Source of the DNA: Ochotona curzoniae
Lineage: Eukaryota > Chordata > Mammalia > Lagomorpha > Ochotonidae
Length of the DNA: 64,000 bases
Direction: 5' to 3'
NCBI RefSeq assembly: GCF_017591425.1
Contig: NW_024466413.1
Coordinates: forward strand, 1,798,001 to 1,862,000
The notes below the pieces were generated by a model. That model ran no database searches and had not been told where the DNA came from. It saw nothing but the letters and a program-made list of their open reading frames with translations. A program made the position numbers and the translations under genes. Shown here one piece after another: positions 35,451-47,718 of this stretch. Position 1 is the stretch's first letter, and each line of letters opens with the position of its first letter.

Positions 35451-38254
35451 ATCTTTCCTTGACCCCGCAGTTTAAGGAAATGAATGCTGACATCTGAAAC
35501 TCTTTATCTTCAAGTTTAACTTTCTTAGACTCATGATCCATCAGTCATTGTCATATCCGCACAGAGCTGCTTCATTTTCAGAGTTTGAACAGTTCTGTTT
35601 TTTCACCTTTTCTGTAACTGCTTTACTTAAGTATCTCAAGATTATCTCTATCTCCTTTCCTGAGTCCAGATTAAACTCAGGTATTATGACGTAAGTAGAT
35701 ATAAAATCTAATGGTGGCAAGAAGTATTTTATGTATAATATCTCATAGAAGAGGAAGGTAAATGAAAAATGTAGTCATAAGGATATGAAGACGTGTTATG
35801 CACACTTGACAGAAGCAGAAAGACTAACACTGCTGATTCCTCACAGAATATTAATGACAAACATAGCTTATTAAACTTGTGAGAACTTTCACTTGACTGT
35901 CTTACTTTATCTATTACGTCATGAGGCATATGAAAAGCATCCTTTTTTTTTTACAAACAATCTTAGATTTATGAATAAGAAGTTTTCTTAATTCACTAGA
36001 TTGTAAGTGGCATAATCAGAGATTTTCTAAAGCAATGCAGTAGTGAACATGGAGTTTTTGCAGCATAGCCTGCATGGGTTTCCATCTGAGATTTGCCCTG
36101 TACCCAGTCTGCCTTGTCATCCATATGATCTGTTACTGCTGCCCTTGGAGCACTTACTAGCACGAGCGCCCTTTAAGTATCGTATGCCAAATTGTAAGCA
36201 GTTTTATTCTGTCATGTGTTGGTCAGCCTGCTCTTCTACATAGGAGCTTCACAAAGACAGGCTGAATTGACACCTCAAGGAAACAGCAAAGGAGTTAGAG
36301 CCTGAAGTGGATGGCTTGGCTCAAGAGTCAAGGAGTTTATTAAACAGAGATTGGAAACAAGCAGGTTACGCTAATGTTAAAAGATAAGATAGGAACAGCC
36401 AGCTAAAAACACTGAATTACAATACTATGACAAAAGAAGTCTTCATAAAATATTAATGCCTCAAGAGTACATGTAGAAAATTCATCTAAGACAGAAAATC
36501 CCCTTCAACTTTCCAAGCCAATGAAAGTGAATAAAACTGCTATGAATATCTCCTTGGTTCATCTAAGAGTTCTTGTATATATCAATTTTGCTAAGTCAAG
36601 CTAAGAGTTCAAATAGTGTATTAGCGTCTGATTCTTTGTTCGTTATAAATTGTTCCAGCAGCAAGAAGATTAAGCATTGACAACTCAGTGTGTATGTCGT
36701 TGTAACACTTTCTTCAATTTTATATCATAGTACTGGAGGGGACCTGATTGAATGCAATAATTTTATTATTTCCTCTGTTACAGAAATATTGAAGCACTAC
36801 AAAGACGGTCCTCCCTATCGCATGTTCTCTACCTGCCAGCCAAATGTTGCTTCGCTGAATTCCAAACATTGATGTGGAAGAATAAATGTGCTTTTCTGCA
36901 CCACAGATAAGTGTCAGAAGTAAAGAAATCATGAGGTAAAGTACGTAGCTAGTCAAGAAACCACCTGCCACTGCATTTCCTGACCAGAAACAAACACTGA
37001 TCAAGAGAGACAGAACTACAACTGCTCAGCTCTTTGAAATGAGGATGGATCGTTTGATGTGGGCTCATCTGTCAGCACAAGCCGTCGGGACCTTGTGAAT
37101 GGCTACAAGGACCAGCAGTTTGCAGGCTGCTCCCTGCCTGTGTGGATAGACTGAGCTCACGCGCACAATTGCACAATGCCAGGGCAGAAATCGCCTTTGT
37201 GTAAAAGGAAAAAGAATGCTTGTGTATATCCTCAGTTCTATTTTCCTGTTGTGTCCTGCTCAGTATCAACTCTATGTGAACAAGAGTATGAAAGAAAAGA
37301 AACATCAAGAAGGCTTTAGAATGAGGAATTGAAGATATTCCTCCCTTCTAAATATTTATGCTGCTTTCTTCTTGATACTGAAGTCATCGTGAGGTTTTAT
37401 TCAGGAACTGATGCTTCACTGACACTTGCTTAACCTGGTGTCATGGCCCTCGGGATAACAAGGTATGTCTGACTCGTGTCATGTAAGAGTTTCACACACA
37501 CCTTCTCATCTACAGCAGCCGATGCAGCCGAGATGAGTGTCACGAAGCATTAAATGTAGACATGGCAGATACGATCATAGAAACCATCTTCCCAAGATAA
37601 ACATGCAGGTGGAGTAATTTGTAAAACTGTCCATTGCCCTGGTTCAGAACCTGGTGCATTTCCAACTCACAGTGCTTAGGAAAGGTGGTCGTTTGGAACA
37701 GCCTGATGTCTGTTATTAATCATGGTGTATGGATTCAAGGTGAGATGAACTTCCAGTTTTTCCCAAAAAGTTTTTCCAGAAAAGTTTTGTGAAATCTTTC
37801 ACCTTTGTAAGCTGTCATCATAAAGAAGATTTACCTTCTCTCAGCATCACATCCCATTGTTTAAGTATGTCTGTGAACTGTTAAATTTTTAACTTCCATG
37901 CGCTATAATATTTTGTTGTAATTTTACAAGAATCGTAATTGTTAATTTCCAAATTTTATGTATAGCATAGGATTTGCACTTCAAATTAATTTTTTTTATC
38001 CTTTCATGGTACCATCAGATTTCACTAGTGTCTGTACTTTCTGGAACCAGATACCATATTCCTGCTTTATCCTTATATTTATCTAGCCATCCATATGAAA
38101 TCAGCCATCTCTCTCAGGAGCTCTCATCTCTTTCATATCGAAACGTTAAGACCTGGAGTTCAATAGGCTTATTCCTCTTGGGAATTGCCAGTACATACTG
38201 GTCAAATACAGACTGCTTCAATCTTTCTCCTAGTTTCCTTTACCACAATATATT
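35451..38254. other. unique non-coding sequence
   Basis: No repeat recognised over 2.8 kb. A terminal-exon-like arrangement at 36760-36900 is discussed in the findings. Confidence 0.45.
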
Positions 38255-38577
38255 TTTTAAATTAATTTAGTTATTTTTTTGGAAAGTCAGATATTCAGAG
38301 AGGAAGAGAGACAGGAAGATCTTCCCTCTGCTAATATACTCCTCAAATTGCCACAATGGCCAGAGCTCAACAGATCTGAAGCCAGGAGCTTGGAGCCTCT
38401 TTCAAGTCTGCCATGCAGGTGCAGGATCCCAAGGCTTTGGGCTGTCCTCTGTCTTCCCAGGCCACAAGCAGGGAGCTGGATGGGAAGTGGGGCTGCCGGG
38501 ATTAGAACCTGCACCCATATGGGATCCTGCCATGTGCAAGGCTAGGACTTTAGGCACTAGGCTACTGCACCTGGCCC
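38255..38577 (-). mobile_element. C-SINE, antisense, full length
   Basis: 'gaaagtcagatattcagaga', 'agacaggaagatcttccctc', 'ccaaggctttgggctgtcct', 'gccacaagcagggagctgga', 'ggattagaacc' (reverse B box) and 'ctaggctactgcacctggcc' head. It is nearly full length with moderate divergence. Flanks share only an imperfect T-rich repeat ('atattttttaaa' and 'atatttattttttt'). Confidence 0.95.
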
Positions 38578-40785
38578 ATATTTATTTTTTTGTATCCTGC
38601 AGACCCTACGGCCAATATGCTAATGCTAAGCTTCAAATTGTCACAGTGCTTTAAGCTACATTGAACAGGTATCCCAGTTCTGACACAAACATGCAAGGAT
38701 ATTCTAAGTTATCAAGCCACAGCCAGCTATTCCAGACCAAGTAAGTGACATAATTCATCACACAATAGAAGTGGTACTTGTGTTAATGACTGTGATTTCT
38801 TGTGTCCTAAGTTAATTGATGTGTGAATGTCATTGTTATTACTACCATTAGCTTAGAGCAGAGTTGTCTGAAGGACAAGAATATCAAAGATTCTGGGCTG
38901 TGAAGTGATAGCCCCACCGTCAATGCATCATCCTTGCTTACAACAATGCTCAGGTCTTTATCCGTTTGGATGATTTATCATTTGTATCTTTAATATTTTG
39001 GCTTTTTAAAAATCAAAGAAAATGACATTTTCATGTTAGTGCGTAGTTGTGGAGAAATACAGAGATGAGTTATCCTCATTGAACACATTGGGAATCTGGG
39101 GTGATGAGTCGGGATCTGAGACTCTGGTAAAATCCAAGTGGATGCAAGGCAGTTGACCGCGTGTCCTTGAATGGTAAAGGAATCCCTCGTTAATTGCTGC
39201 TGGGAGCGTGTCAGTAAACAAATACGTGTTCCTTTCAGATTCCATGGAAACCATATGCAGTGACAAATTAGTGTCTGATTATCACTGATGAACCAAGCGT
39301 ATCAGCAATCGAGTTGACAAGAAGTCCTGTCTCAGAAGTTAGAAGTTACATTTACTTGGTGTCTTTTAAGTATTTTCTACCAGTTGGTTCAGGCAACCTT
39401 TCCAGAAAATAGCATGGGGAATATAGGAATTGGTAGAATTATTATACCAGTACGCCTGTGTGTGGGCCCTGCCGTACATGTGCCCTGATCCAGGGTCCGT
39501 GTCAAAGGAATTGCTGAGGGAGTGCTCCAGAACCGTCAGACAGCCAGTGCATGCATGCTCTGGTTTCCTGTTTTACACCAGCAGCTCAGTGCTAGCATTA
39601 TGATCATGGTAACATTTATGAAACGTGAGCTTTGGAACTCTCAGGAGAAAAAGTGGTGTGGTGAGAACAAAGATCTTGTACATTGTGGCGGTTGCTAAGG
39701 AAGATGTAATGTAACTAGAGAGTCTTTACATCATTACCTGGGGCATCGGGAACATACTATTTATGGCGGGGATTTTATGAAGGGATTACTCATAAATTCC
39801 TACTGGTCCTTCCAGCCCTCTTCTGCTCTGTACCATTCAGTAATATCGTGTCTTTTGATGATAAGATTTGGACTTTAACATTCTCATTGTTTGAGTACTT
39901 ATTCTTATGTAGTTTCCCCACTCCAGCAGTAATATCCTGGATGCACTGATCCTGTCTTTGACCTAGGCAATATTTCTTACTCTGCTAAAACTCCATCAGT
40001 ACCACTAGTTTTCAGTGTGACCAGCTTGAATACTATTGGTTATGATTTGCATCTGGTAATTTCCATGATAAAAGATGAGCCTGCCCTGGCTTGACTATTA
40101 TTGTCTCGGATGCCTTCATTAACTCCTTGTTGCCTGTCTCCAGTGCTTGCATGACATCTGTGGAGCTTATCACGACTATCAACCATTGCCTTAAGGCTTC
40201 AAATCACGCCATAGTTCCTACGAAAATTACTACATTCATTTCACTTTTCATTTGTTATTCAATTACTGTCTCAGATGGGCCTGATTTACATTATATCAAA
40301 TTCCTGTTACAAACAGTATCACAAATAAATATCATTAAACATTTTTCCTTGTCACTCATTCTACCTACAGCTTACTGGAGCATAGGGACATACGAGCCTT
40401 AAAATTATTAGTTTTTTTATTCAGAAGCTAGTAACTCCACTATTATGGACACTTAATAAGAAGCCGTGACTTTTCATCTCCACCACTGTGTTCTTGCCCT
40501 GGAAGGAGGACAAGAACTCTGAAAATCTGGAGTATGGTTCCTAGACCCATCCTCCACACGTTCGTTTAACTGCCATATCTTTAGCTTGAGTTCCACAGAG
40601 TGCACAGGGGGTGGGCCGACTGAATGAGGAGCTGGAGGATCACAGCCAAATTAAAGCACCTGCCAACCTACACACTTCTGAATGCTTTCTATCAGCACAG
40701 TTTTGTGTTTTTATTACCTGGAATTGACTAATTCGGCAGCTTATAAAGAGATTTTGTTTAATGTTTTGTAGTCTGACATATATTA
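38578..40785. other. unique non-coding sequence
   Basis: 2.2 kb with nothing recognised. The 103-codon plus frame at 40091-40402 has no family resemblance. Confidence 0.45.
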
Positions 40786-40960
40786 GCTTTTTTAAATTTT
40801 CTGACAGCACCACGAAGAATATACAAATTATGACCACTTTATAGGGCAAGAAACTAAAGTATAAATAACTATGTGATTGAAATAGAATCACACAGAAGAA
40901 GAAGAAAATAGATTCCAACTCATCAATTTCACAAAATTGGTGCTCCACTCTAAGTAATGA
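40786..40960 (-). mobile_element. possible MIR fragment, antisense
   Basis: 'tatgaccactttatagggca', 'agaaactaaagtataaataa' and 'aatagaatcacacag' loosely follow the reversed MIR 3' half. Low similarity. Confidence 0.3.
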
Positions 40961-41526
40961 CATTTTTTTAGCCAGCTTACAAAATTTAGACTTTGTTTTA
41001 GAAATTTGGAAGGTGTTCAAGATATTTTAAATAGGCGAATGATCTGAGTGATTTTTTTAAATAATCCTCTAACCCCCTTGTGAAGTATGAACTAAATTAA
41101 GAATAATAGCTATAGATACAAGTAAGAGCTCACATGACAGGCTTTCCCGAGAGGTGGAAGCAGGCATGACTCCATCAGACATCTGAAGATTAAGGTATTG
41201 ACAATTCAACAGAGCAGAACGGGAAGGGATGTTCAACTTTAGAGCGTAAAGAGCCAGATGCTGAGAAAGCTCACCCTGAAAAGCAGACAGACATGAAATG
41301 ATGACTGAGTTGCTATATTTGTGAAAAATATCCAATGGGCCTCTAGTGAATTATCTTGGTGCTTTGGCAAGAAGTCTGAGCTAGCTGTATTGACTTGATC
41401 ACAGTAAAATGGTTGAGATGAATAAGAGTCCCTGCGAGGTTATGTGGAGTCAGAAGAGTCTACTCCAGCTCGTGACAACCTCTAAGAATCAGCAGGAAGG
41501 AGGAAGGTCAATAACCACCCTCTCCC

Positions 41527-41528
<2 letters not shown>
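40961..41528. other. unique non-coding sequence
   Basis: Nothing recognised. Confidence 0.4.

Positions 41529-41557
<29 letters not shown>
41529..41557 (+). repeat. (CA)n microsatellite
   Basis: About 14 CA units. Confidence 0.95.
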
Positions 41558-41559
<2 letters not shown>

Positions 41560-42711
41560 CCACCACAGAGGTCAGAGTGGAAGCTAGGAGGCTGAACCAT
41601 CAAAAACCAGGGCCAGTCATGGAAGCTTGTAGATTTAGCTAAAATCACGTCATGGGCTGAAAGTCTACTTTTACGTCACAGATGCTGTCTTAGGTTTCGT
41701 GAGGTAGCCTATGGTGCCTACTCCTGCTGACTCTGGGACTGGTGAGCAGGTCCCAAACCACACTGCAGCCCATGCAGTCCGTTTTCTCCAGAACAACACC
41801 TCCTCTCCTGGATGGCTTATGTGCATCTGGGACTTGGGGGGAAAAGTCATCATTTGAACTTGTGCTTAAATGCCGCAGAGAATTTTAGTGGAGGAATGTG
41901 AATCTCCCAGGTGACTGGAGGGGCAGGAAGAATCTCCTGCCGCTGTCTTGACCTTGTTTGGACACCAACACTAAAGGAAGTGCCAAGCTTCTGCCTTTTC
42001 TCTCTGGCCCACTCTACTGTGTAACTCTGTCCGTGTGTGTATATCAGCCGCATCGATTTAAATAAATACTAGTGTACCATGAATATGCATGAATTAAGAA
42101 TGTGTCTTCACACAGAATGCAGGTGCCTGGATTAAAAAAACAAACAAAAATAAATACAGCAAAACAATGTACAGTACTGGACCTTACCACTGTCCTTCAC
42201 AGCATTCTAAATAAAGAAAAAATTCCAATGCTTTCTGCTATGTCTGGCTTCAAGGTGTATGACTTGTGTATTTCCTATGGGTTCACTCAGAAGAAAGCTA
42301 ACCTTTGTTTAATGCCCAGCTTTAGTGATCATGAAATTTTAACAATTTTATCTTTGAACTTGTATTCTACAAGTGATTTGAAAGAAAATGGAACACATTT
42401 AAGCACAACAAGTGGGTGTGATATTCTTGCCCACTGGTCTCCACTGTCCCATGGGCATAGACTGTTCCTAAGTGCACTCAGCGAGAATCCCAGTTTGCAA
42501 GGCTCAAAGCATGTCAGGGAAAATGCATGTGTAATTCAGTAAGCAGGGCTATTGGCATCCCTAGGAGCCATATTGACTCCAGAGCAGAATTTGTTTTAAA
42601 AAATTAGATGGAAGGAAATAGAAAAATAGAGCAGTCTCTTTTACTTTAAATTATTTCTTACCCATCAGTAAGCTGTAAGTGCACTATTGTTAGAATAGAC
42701 ACATTTTAAAG
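41558..42711. other. unique non-coding sequence with a 146-codon frame
   Basis: The plus frame at 42102-42542 is the longest not explained by a repeat. It has no recognised domain and no start context or splice context that stands out, and it begins just before a lysine/A-rich patch. I treat it as a chance frame. Confidence 0.4.
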
Positions 42712-43030
42712 ATGCATTCTATGTTTATTTGAAAAGCAGACTTACAGAGAGAAGGAGAGAGACAGAATGGTCTTCCAGCTACTGATTTACTCTCCAAATG
42801 GCCACAGTGACTGGAGCTGAGCTGATCCAAAGCCAGAAGCTGGGATTCCCGTCAGGTCTCCAATGGGGAGCAGTGACCCAAGGACCCAAGCCATCCCCTA
42901 CTTCCCTCCCAGTCCACAAGCAGAGAGTAGACTGGAAGTGGAGCAGCCAGGACCAGAATAGATGTGCATAAGGGATTCCAGTATCACAGGTGGAGGATTA
43001 GCTTGCATAGCTACCACAGCAATCCCCAGA
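42712..43030 (-). mobile_element. C-SINE, antisense, moderately old
   Basis: 'ctatgtttatttgaaaagca', 'agagagacagaatggtcttc', 'gatccaaagccagaagctgg', 'caagcagagagtagactgga' and 'gccaggaccagaata' follow the reverse of a C-SINE through to the B-box region. The head is degraded. Confidence 0.85.
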
Positions 43031-43113
43031 ACAGATGTTTTAGAATGCAAAGTAAAAACTGTTGAGTTACTCTGTTCTCTGAAATAGCTTCTGTATTTTG
43101 ATAAGAAAAAAAT

Positions 43114-43130
43114 ACACACACACACACACA
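43114..43130 (+). repeat. (AC)n microsatellite, short
   Basis: Eight to nine AC units. Confidence 0.9.
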
Positions 43131-43944
43131 AACCATTGGATCCAAGTTTTCATTTTGGAGATTGTCATATGCATTTGCCATTAAGTTTTATATTATACAA
43201 TGCAAAGAAGGAGAATAAGTTCATGGTAATGTTTGAAAGCTTTTAATATTTATTCAGATACAGTGACATTAAATGGCAAATAAAAGCAGTGCAGCCAGTT
43301 GAGAGTGAAGGCAAGACTGCAAGTTAGAGCTACTGTGCTAAAACCTTCATCAGCAAGCATGGTGACCAAGAGTTCTTGGATTTAAAAAAGTGCTCTTGAA
43401 TTCTCATTTTGCCTCAGTGTCAGGAATTCAATAGATGGCCTGCAGCTGGCCTATTTATAAAAGATTCATTAAAAATCCTCACATCATTCAAAGCGTTATT
43501 TGCTCAAGAAACCCTGCCCTAAGCGCTCAGATCAGTTGTTTTGTTGAATCTATAAGCCCCTAGAATGCTGTGTGCTCCTTCTCCTGTGATCATGTATTAT
43601 CTCTGCCTTTATTCTCTTCCAGAGAAGCACATCTGAGTCAGGGACAATGCCATCTTCAGTGCGACATGCTTAGAAAGTGCACGTGCTGCCCTCAGAAGCC
43701 ACAGAACACTGGTGAGGCTTGGACGTTTAGTTTTCATTAAAAAACAAGGCAAATTTGTGTAAATGAGATGAGTTTTAGGATTGGCTTGGAATTGAGAAAG
43801 GTGTGAAGGTGAGGTGAGACTGACCGAACAGGTGGAGGAGTCAGGAATGCCCTCTGTGTTGGGGTTCTTAGTGTCTGGTCGGCACTTTGCAAGCAGGTGT
43901 CTAAGCCTGGACACTTATTCACGTGGCAGAAAATGCTGAGTCTG
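43131..43944. other. unique non-coding sequence
   Basis: Nothing recognised. Overlapping minus frames at 43609-44033 (about 100 codons each) are in different frames with no domain. Confidence 0.4.
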
Positions 43945-44050
43945 TGTCTACTTCCTGCTAGGCACTTGTCAGTGTGCGTTGGAGACGCATGGAAGAAAGG
44001 AAAAGGAAAGGTCCTGCCTTGCAGTGCTTGCATTTCACTGGGACGGCCTC
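43945..44050 (+). mobile_element. L2-like LINE 3' fragment, sense
   Basis: 'acttcctgctaggcacttgt', then 'ggaaaggtcctgccttgcag' and 'tgcttgcatttcactggga' reproduce the order of the L2 3' region ('ctatgtgccaggcactg', 'aggtccctgccctcatgg', 'agcttacattctagtgg'). Confidence 0.55.
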
Positions 44051-45844
44051 TTGAGATCTGTGCTTTAGGGATACCATCATGTAGGGATCACCAAGATGTG
44101 TCAGCACTGGAGGGAGTCATTGCTGCCTCCAGGCTTCCTCCGATTTTCTCACCTTCTTTTTGAGAAGAAGTGTGTGGCAAACATCAGTTATTCCTGTTTT
44201 TCACAATCAGTCTAATCTTTCACATACATTGCCACAAATTAGGTAATTTAACCGTCCATGGGTTCTTAAAACACTATGCTACCCTGTAATTAGCTTGCAA
44301 TTTTGAAAAGCACAGATTGTCCAATGTTCTGGGGAGAACCTAGAACACATGAAAAATGACCTTCTTTTTTCCCCTGGGGAAAAATGAGACTGGGGCTTTA
44401 AGAGAAAATTTGTCTATCTTCAGTGGACAAAAAAAGTAGACGAATTAAGAAAAAGAAATGCTTGCAGTTTCCATCACATAAAACATTTTGCCTCTATCCG
44501 GGAGTTTTCGGCATTCGTTACCATCATTCCGTTTGATTATCTTGCACTTATAAGTCCCAATCTAGCAGGCTAGAAGTGACAGGTGAAATCACAATGGCGT
44601 CTACAGCTATTCCACAAAGGGTGGACATCCCAATGAGAAGACAGAATAGGGGCCTGGATCACGAGGAAGTCCTGTGTCTGAGAAAGTAGAGGCAGCAGTG
44701 TCAGTGGAGAGGATGGGGACAATGTTCTCCATGGTTGTGAAGAAGAGCAGTCAGTTCCAGGGTTTGATTACACAATCAGGGCCACCATCTATCATCTATC
44801 TTTCTTACTACCACTCTGAAGTACCGATGCTAAGTAATAGAACCTTTCTTTTAGGATATTTTTGTATAAATACAGTTCAGGTTATATCTTAACATCCTAA
44901 TCCTTGAGCAACACAAAGATTCACACCAAAACTCTCAGGAAGAATGAATTTCCTCATTAAGCCAAGTCACCATAGATTACAAGAAAAAACGAAAGAAGGC
45001 GATCTGAAGCATGCATACAAAACAGACCTCGTCAACAAACAGAGATGCTTTCATGACTACGTAAATACGGATTTTCACACACTTATCTGAGTATAGTGCT
45101 TGGGGAACTGGGACATTAAACTGAATTTATGTCAGGAAAGAGTAATGAATAATTATGTGTTTTTATATGACATTATTAGCTATGTACTTCTTCACGCTCA
45201 ATGCATTTCTCAAGAGAACAAGTAATAGACTAGATTGCAATACTCATTTGCTGCTTGAAAGACAAGGTGGTGATCACAGTCATGGCTTGCACTCTGCATT
45301 CAGTGTGCTTAGGCAGAGCCAAAGCTGGCTTTCGCAGAACCTACAAATGTTTTCATTTACAAAATAAAAGACAACTTCAGGAATTAAAATAAGGTCAGCC
45401 ACTGGTTGTCATAGGAAAACACTTCAGCATCTGCAAACTTGGATTCATTTAAAATAATTTCCTTCAATCAGGTAATTCTCCTGAGCTTCGGTTGTGACAC
45501 TGTTCCCTGCATACTGGCTAATTTCACGTGGCTTCATCCACACCCCAGGCGGCCCAATGTCAACACTCGCCTGTAGTATGCAGGCATGGCCTTCTCGCCT
45601 GAGTCAGATGTCAAGTTTCTGCTAATTCCTTAACCTCCGACGATTTCATGCATCCTTTCTGATAAACAGCTCTCAATTTTTCTTCCTTGGTCATTTTCTT
45701 AGTAACTGGCTTCTGTGTTTTAAATGATCCATTTCTGTGTTTTTAATCACACTCTTCCCTGGGATTCTTGTAGAAATCCCTCTCCACTCATTATAACCTG
45801 TTCTTGAGACAGACCTTTCGTCCAGGGCTTAAGGTGCTACTTGA
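44051..45844. other. unique non-coding sequence
   Basis: 1.8 kb, nothing recognised. Confidence 0.45.
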
Positions 45845-46165
45845 GGGGCCAAACGTGATGACTCATTTGGCTAATCCTCATGTTACAGGTGCCAGAATCA
45901 ATGCTGGTGCAGGTGCTTCCTGTGGCAGGTGCCTCATTTCTCACCCACCTCCCTGTTTACAGCTCGGGGTAGCAACAGTGGTTGGTTTAAGGCCTTAAGA
46001 TACTCCACCTGCATGGGAGATCCTGAAAAAGCTCTTGGCTCCTGGCTTCACATGGGCTCAGGTCTGGCCATTTTGGCCCTTTGGGGTATAAGCCATTGGA
46101 TGGCAAAATCTTTCTGTCCATTCTTCTCTTTGTAGATATGCCTTTCCAATAATAACATCTTTACA
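45845..46165 (+). mobile_element. old C-SINE, sense
   Basis: 'ggggccaaacgtgatgactc', 'cctccctgtttacagctcgg', 'ctccacctgcatgggagatc', 'ctcttggctcctggcttcac' and 'gcctttccaataataacatc' are in C-SINE order. Strongly diverged but near full length. Confidence 0.85.
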
Positions 46166-46519
46166 AAGGTGCTACTTGAGGCACCTGCACCTGTTTTCAA
46201 GTTCCTACTCCACTTGTGATTCTAGCTTCTCATCCACACAATCCAGCAGGAGATGACCATTTTCATATGTCTTACATAGAGGGGGAGACCCAGCTTGAGT
46301 CCCTGGATCATTCACTCAGATCATCCCAGCTGGCTAAGTAGGGCATTAGGACCATGAAGCAGTGAATTGAAAAGCTCACTAGCATTCTTTCAAGTTTTTG
46401 AATAATATAAAATAAAAGACAAAACTTTTAGATACAGCATTCTTCGCTAAAATTGAACATATGATCTTATCATTCAAAAATTTAAAATCACTTAGACTTT
46501 TGCTCTTAAGTTGAAAACG
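46166..46519. other. unique non-coding sequence
   Basis: Nothing recognised between two sense C-SINEs. Confidence 0.4.
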
Positions 46520-46830
46520 TGGGCATAGCGCAGTAGCCTGGCAGCTAAAGTCCTTGCCTTGTATGTGCTGGGATCCCATATGGACACTGGCTCATATCCT
46601 GACTGCTCCACTCCCTTCCAGATCCCTGCTTGTGGCCAGGGAAAGCAGTAGAGGACAGCCCAAGGCCTGGAGACCCTGTCTTCATGTGGGAGCCCGAGAA
46701 GAAGCTCCTGGCTCCTCGCATGGCACTGGCGCAGCTCTGGCCATTGCAGACACTTGGGGACTGAACAGGAGGATAGAAGATCTTTGTTTCTCTTTCCCTT
46801 TGTAAATCTGATTATTCATTAAAATATATT
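46520..46830 (+). mobile_element. C-SINE, sense, near full length
   Basis: 'gggcatagcgcagtagcctg' head with A box, 'gctgggatcccatatggaca', 'cttgtggccagggaaagcag', 'ctcctggctcctcgcatggc', 'atagaagatctttgtttctc' and a degenerated A/T tail. Confidence 0.93.
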
Positions 46831-46957
46831 AGCAACAACAAAAACCGATTGAGACTCAAGACTTGTTTGGTTTCTTACTACTTGTGACCTCAGTCACATT
46901 CCTCTTTGAATACATAGGAGCAAAACGTTGAGTGCAGTAATGTAGAACTCAAATTCT

Positions 46958-46990
46958 ATCGCTCCTTCGCCTTTTGGCTAAGATCAAGTG
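46958..46990 (+). pseudogene. 3'-truncated U2 snRNA retro-fragment with target-site duplication
   Basis: The 33 bases start exactly at the U2 snRNA 5' end ('atcgct') and include 'gccttttggctaagatcaag', which contains the 5' hairpin and the start of the region that pairs with U6. A few substitutions lie at bases 7-13. It stops after about 33 of roughly 190 bases with no poly(A). It is bracketed by the 14-bp direct repeat 'agaactcaaattct' at 46944-46957 and 46992-47005, identical in both copies. Such 3'-truncated, tail-less U2 pseudogenes are known in mammals and attributed to L1 reverse transcription. It is not a functional snRNA. Confidence 0.93.
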
Positions 46991-47029
46991 AAGAACTCAA
47001 ATTCTAGTGGAGAGTCATGAGCTTGTATT

Positions 47030-47150
47030 CCAGAGGAAACCTTCAGCTTTTCTTAAACTTAATAAGCTACAGTTTACTCATCTCTGATATGAAGATGATG
47101 AAAATTAATAATAAAATATACTTGCAAAGTTCTGGTTCATATTAATTGAT
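47030..47150 (+). mobile_element. MIR-like fragment, sense
   Basis: 'ttaaacttaataagctacag', 'tttactcatctctgatatga' and 'agatgatgaaaattaataat' reproduce the MIR order of 'ttacttaacctctctgagc', 'cagtttcctcatctg', 'taaaatggggataataata'. Confidence 0.65.
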
Positions 47151-47394
47151 GCACATATATACATAGACCAGTGTTTAGATAATAATGACCCAACGCTTTT
47201 AAGTATATTTTATGCTCCTTGTTGTTGAATGTTTCTTCCTTTCTCGTATTTTATGGATCTGCCTGCTAATCTTCATTTGTCAAGAGAATAAGCTAATCTT
47301 CGATTCCAATCTCAGTTTCTGAAACACTTGAGGACCAGTGTTTGACACAAGAAGACGATAGTGGAGCTCAAACATCCCATAGCAAAATACACAA

Positions 47395-47556
47395 CTCCAG
47401 CATTTTGCTAATATACATCTTGGGAGGCAGCAGTGATGGCTCAAACACACGGATTACTGGCACCATGAATGTCCAGTTCCCAATCTCGACACGTTCCATT
47501 CCTGGATACAGCAAGTACCTGGGATATGAACCTATAGATGGGAGATCCTGTATTAT
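47395..47556 (+). mobile_element. possible old C-SINE remnant, sense
   Basis: 'cttgggaggcagcagtgatg', 'gctcaaacacacggattact' and later 'tatagatgggagatcctgta' recall the middle and 3' part of an older C-SINE. Only short blocks match. Confidence 0.45.
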
Positions 47557-47718
47557 TTTTTCTTAAGTATGATTTTAAAATTATGATTTTATAATACCAT
47601 TCCATAGGATCTGTAATTTCCTTTACTCCTCTTTCCAAGCCCACTCTCCCACTGATTTCCCCTGTATTATAATAATATAGACCTTCAGAAAGAGTTGTAG
47701 TCCATCATTCTGCTATTT

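Noticed and set aside
36290..36370. Possible LTR end with 'agtttattaaacag' (antisense poly(A) signal)
   Set aside because: No TG/CA termini, no duplication and no second LTR feature could be found.
40640..41020. 126-codon minus frame
   Set aside because: Overlaps a MIR-like stretch; low-complexity Phe/Ile/Lys composition from AT-rich DNA; no domain.
42102..42542. 146-codon plus frame
   Set aside because: No domain, signal, repeat structure or splice context; length is within chance for a 64-kb window.
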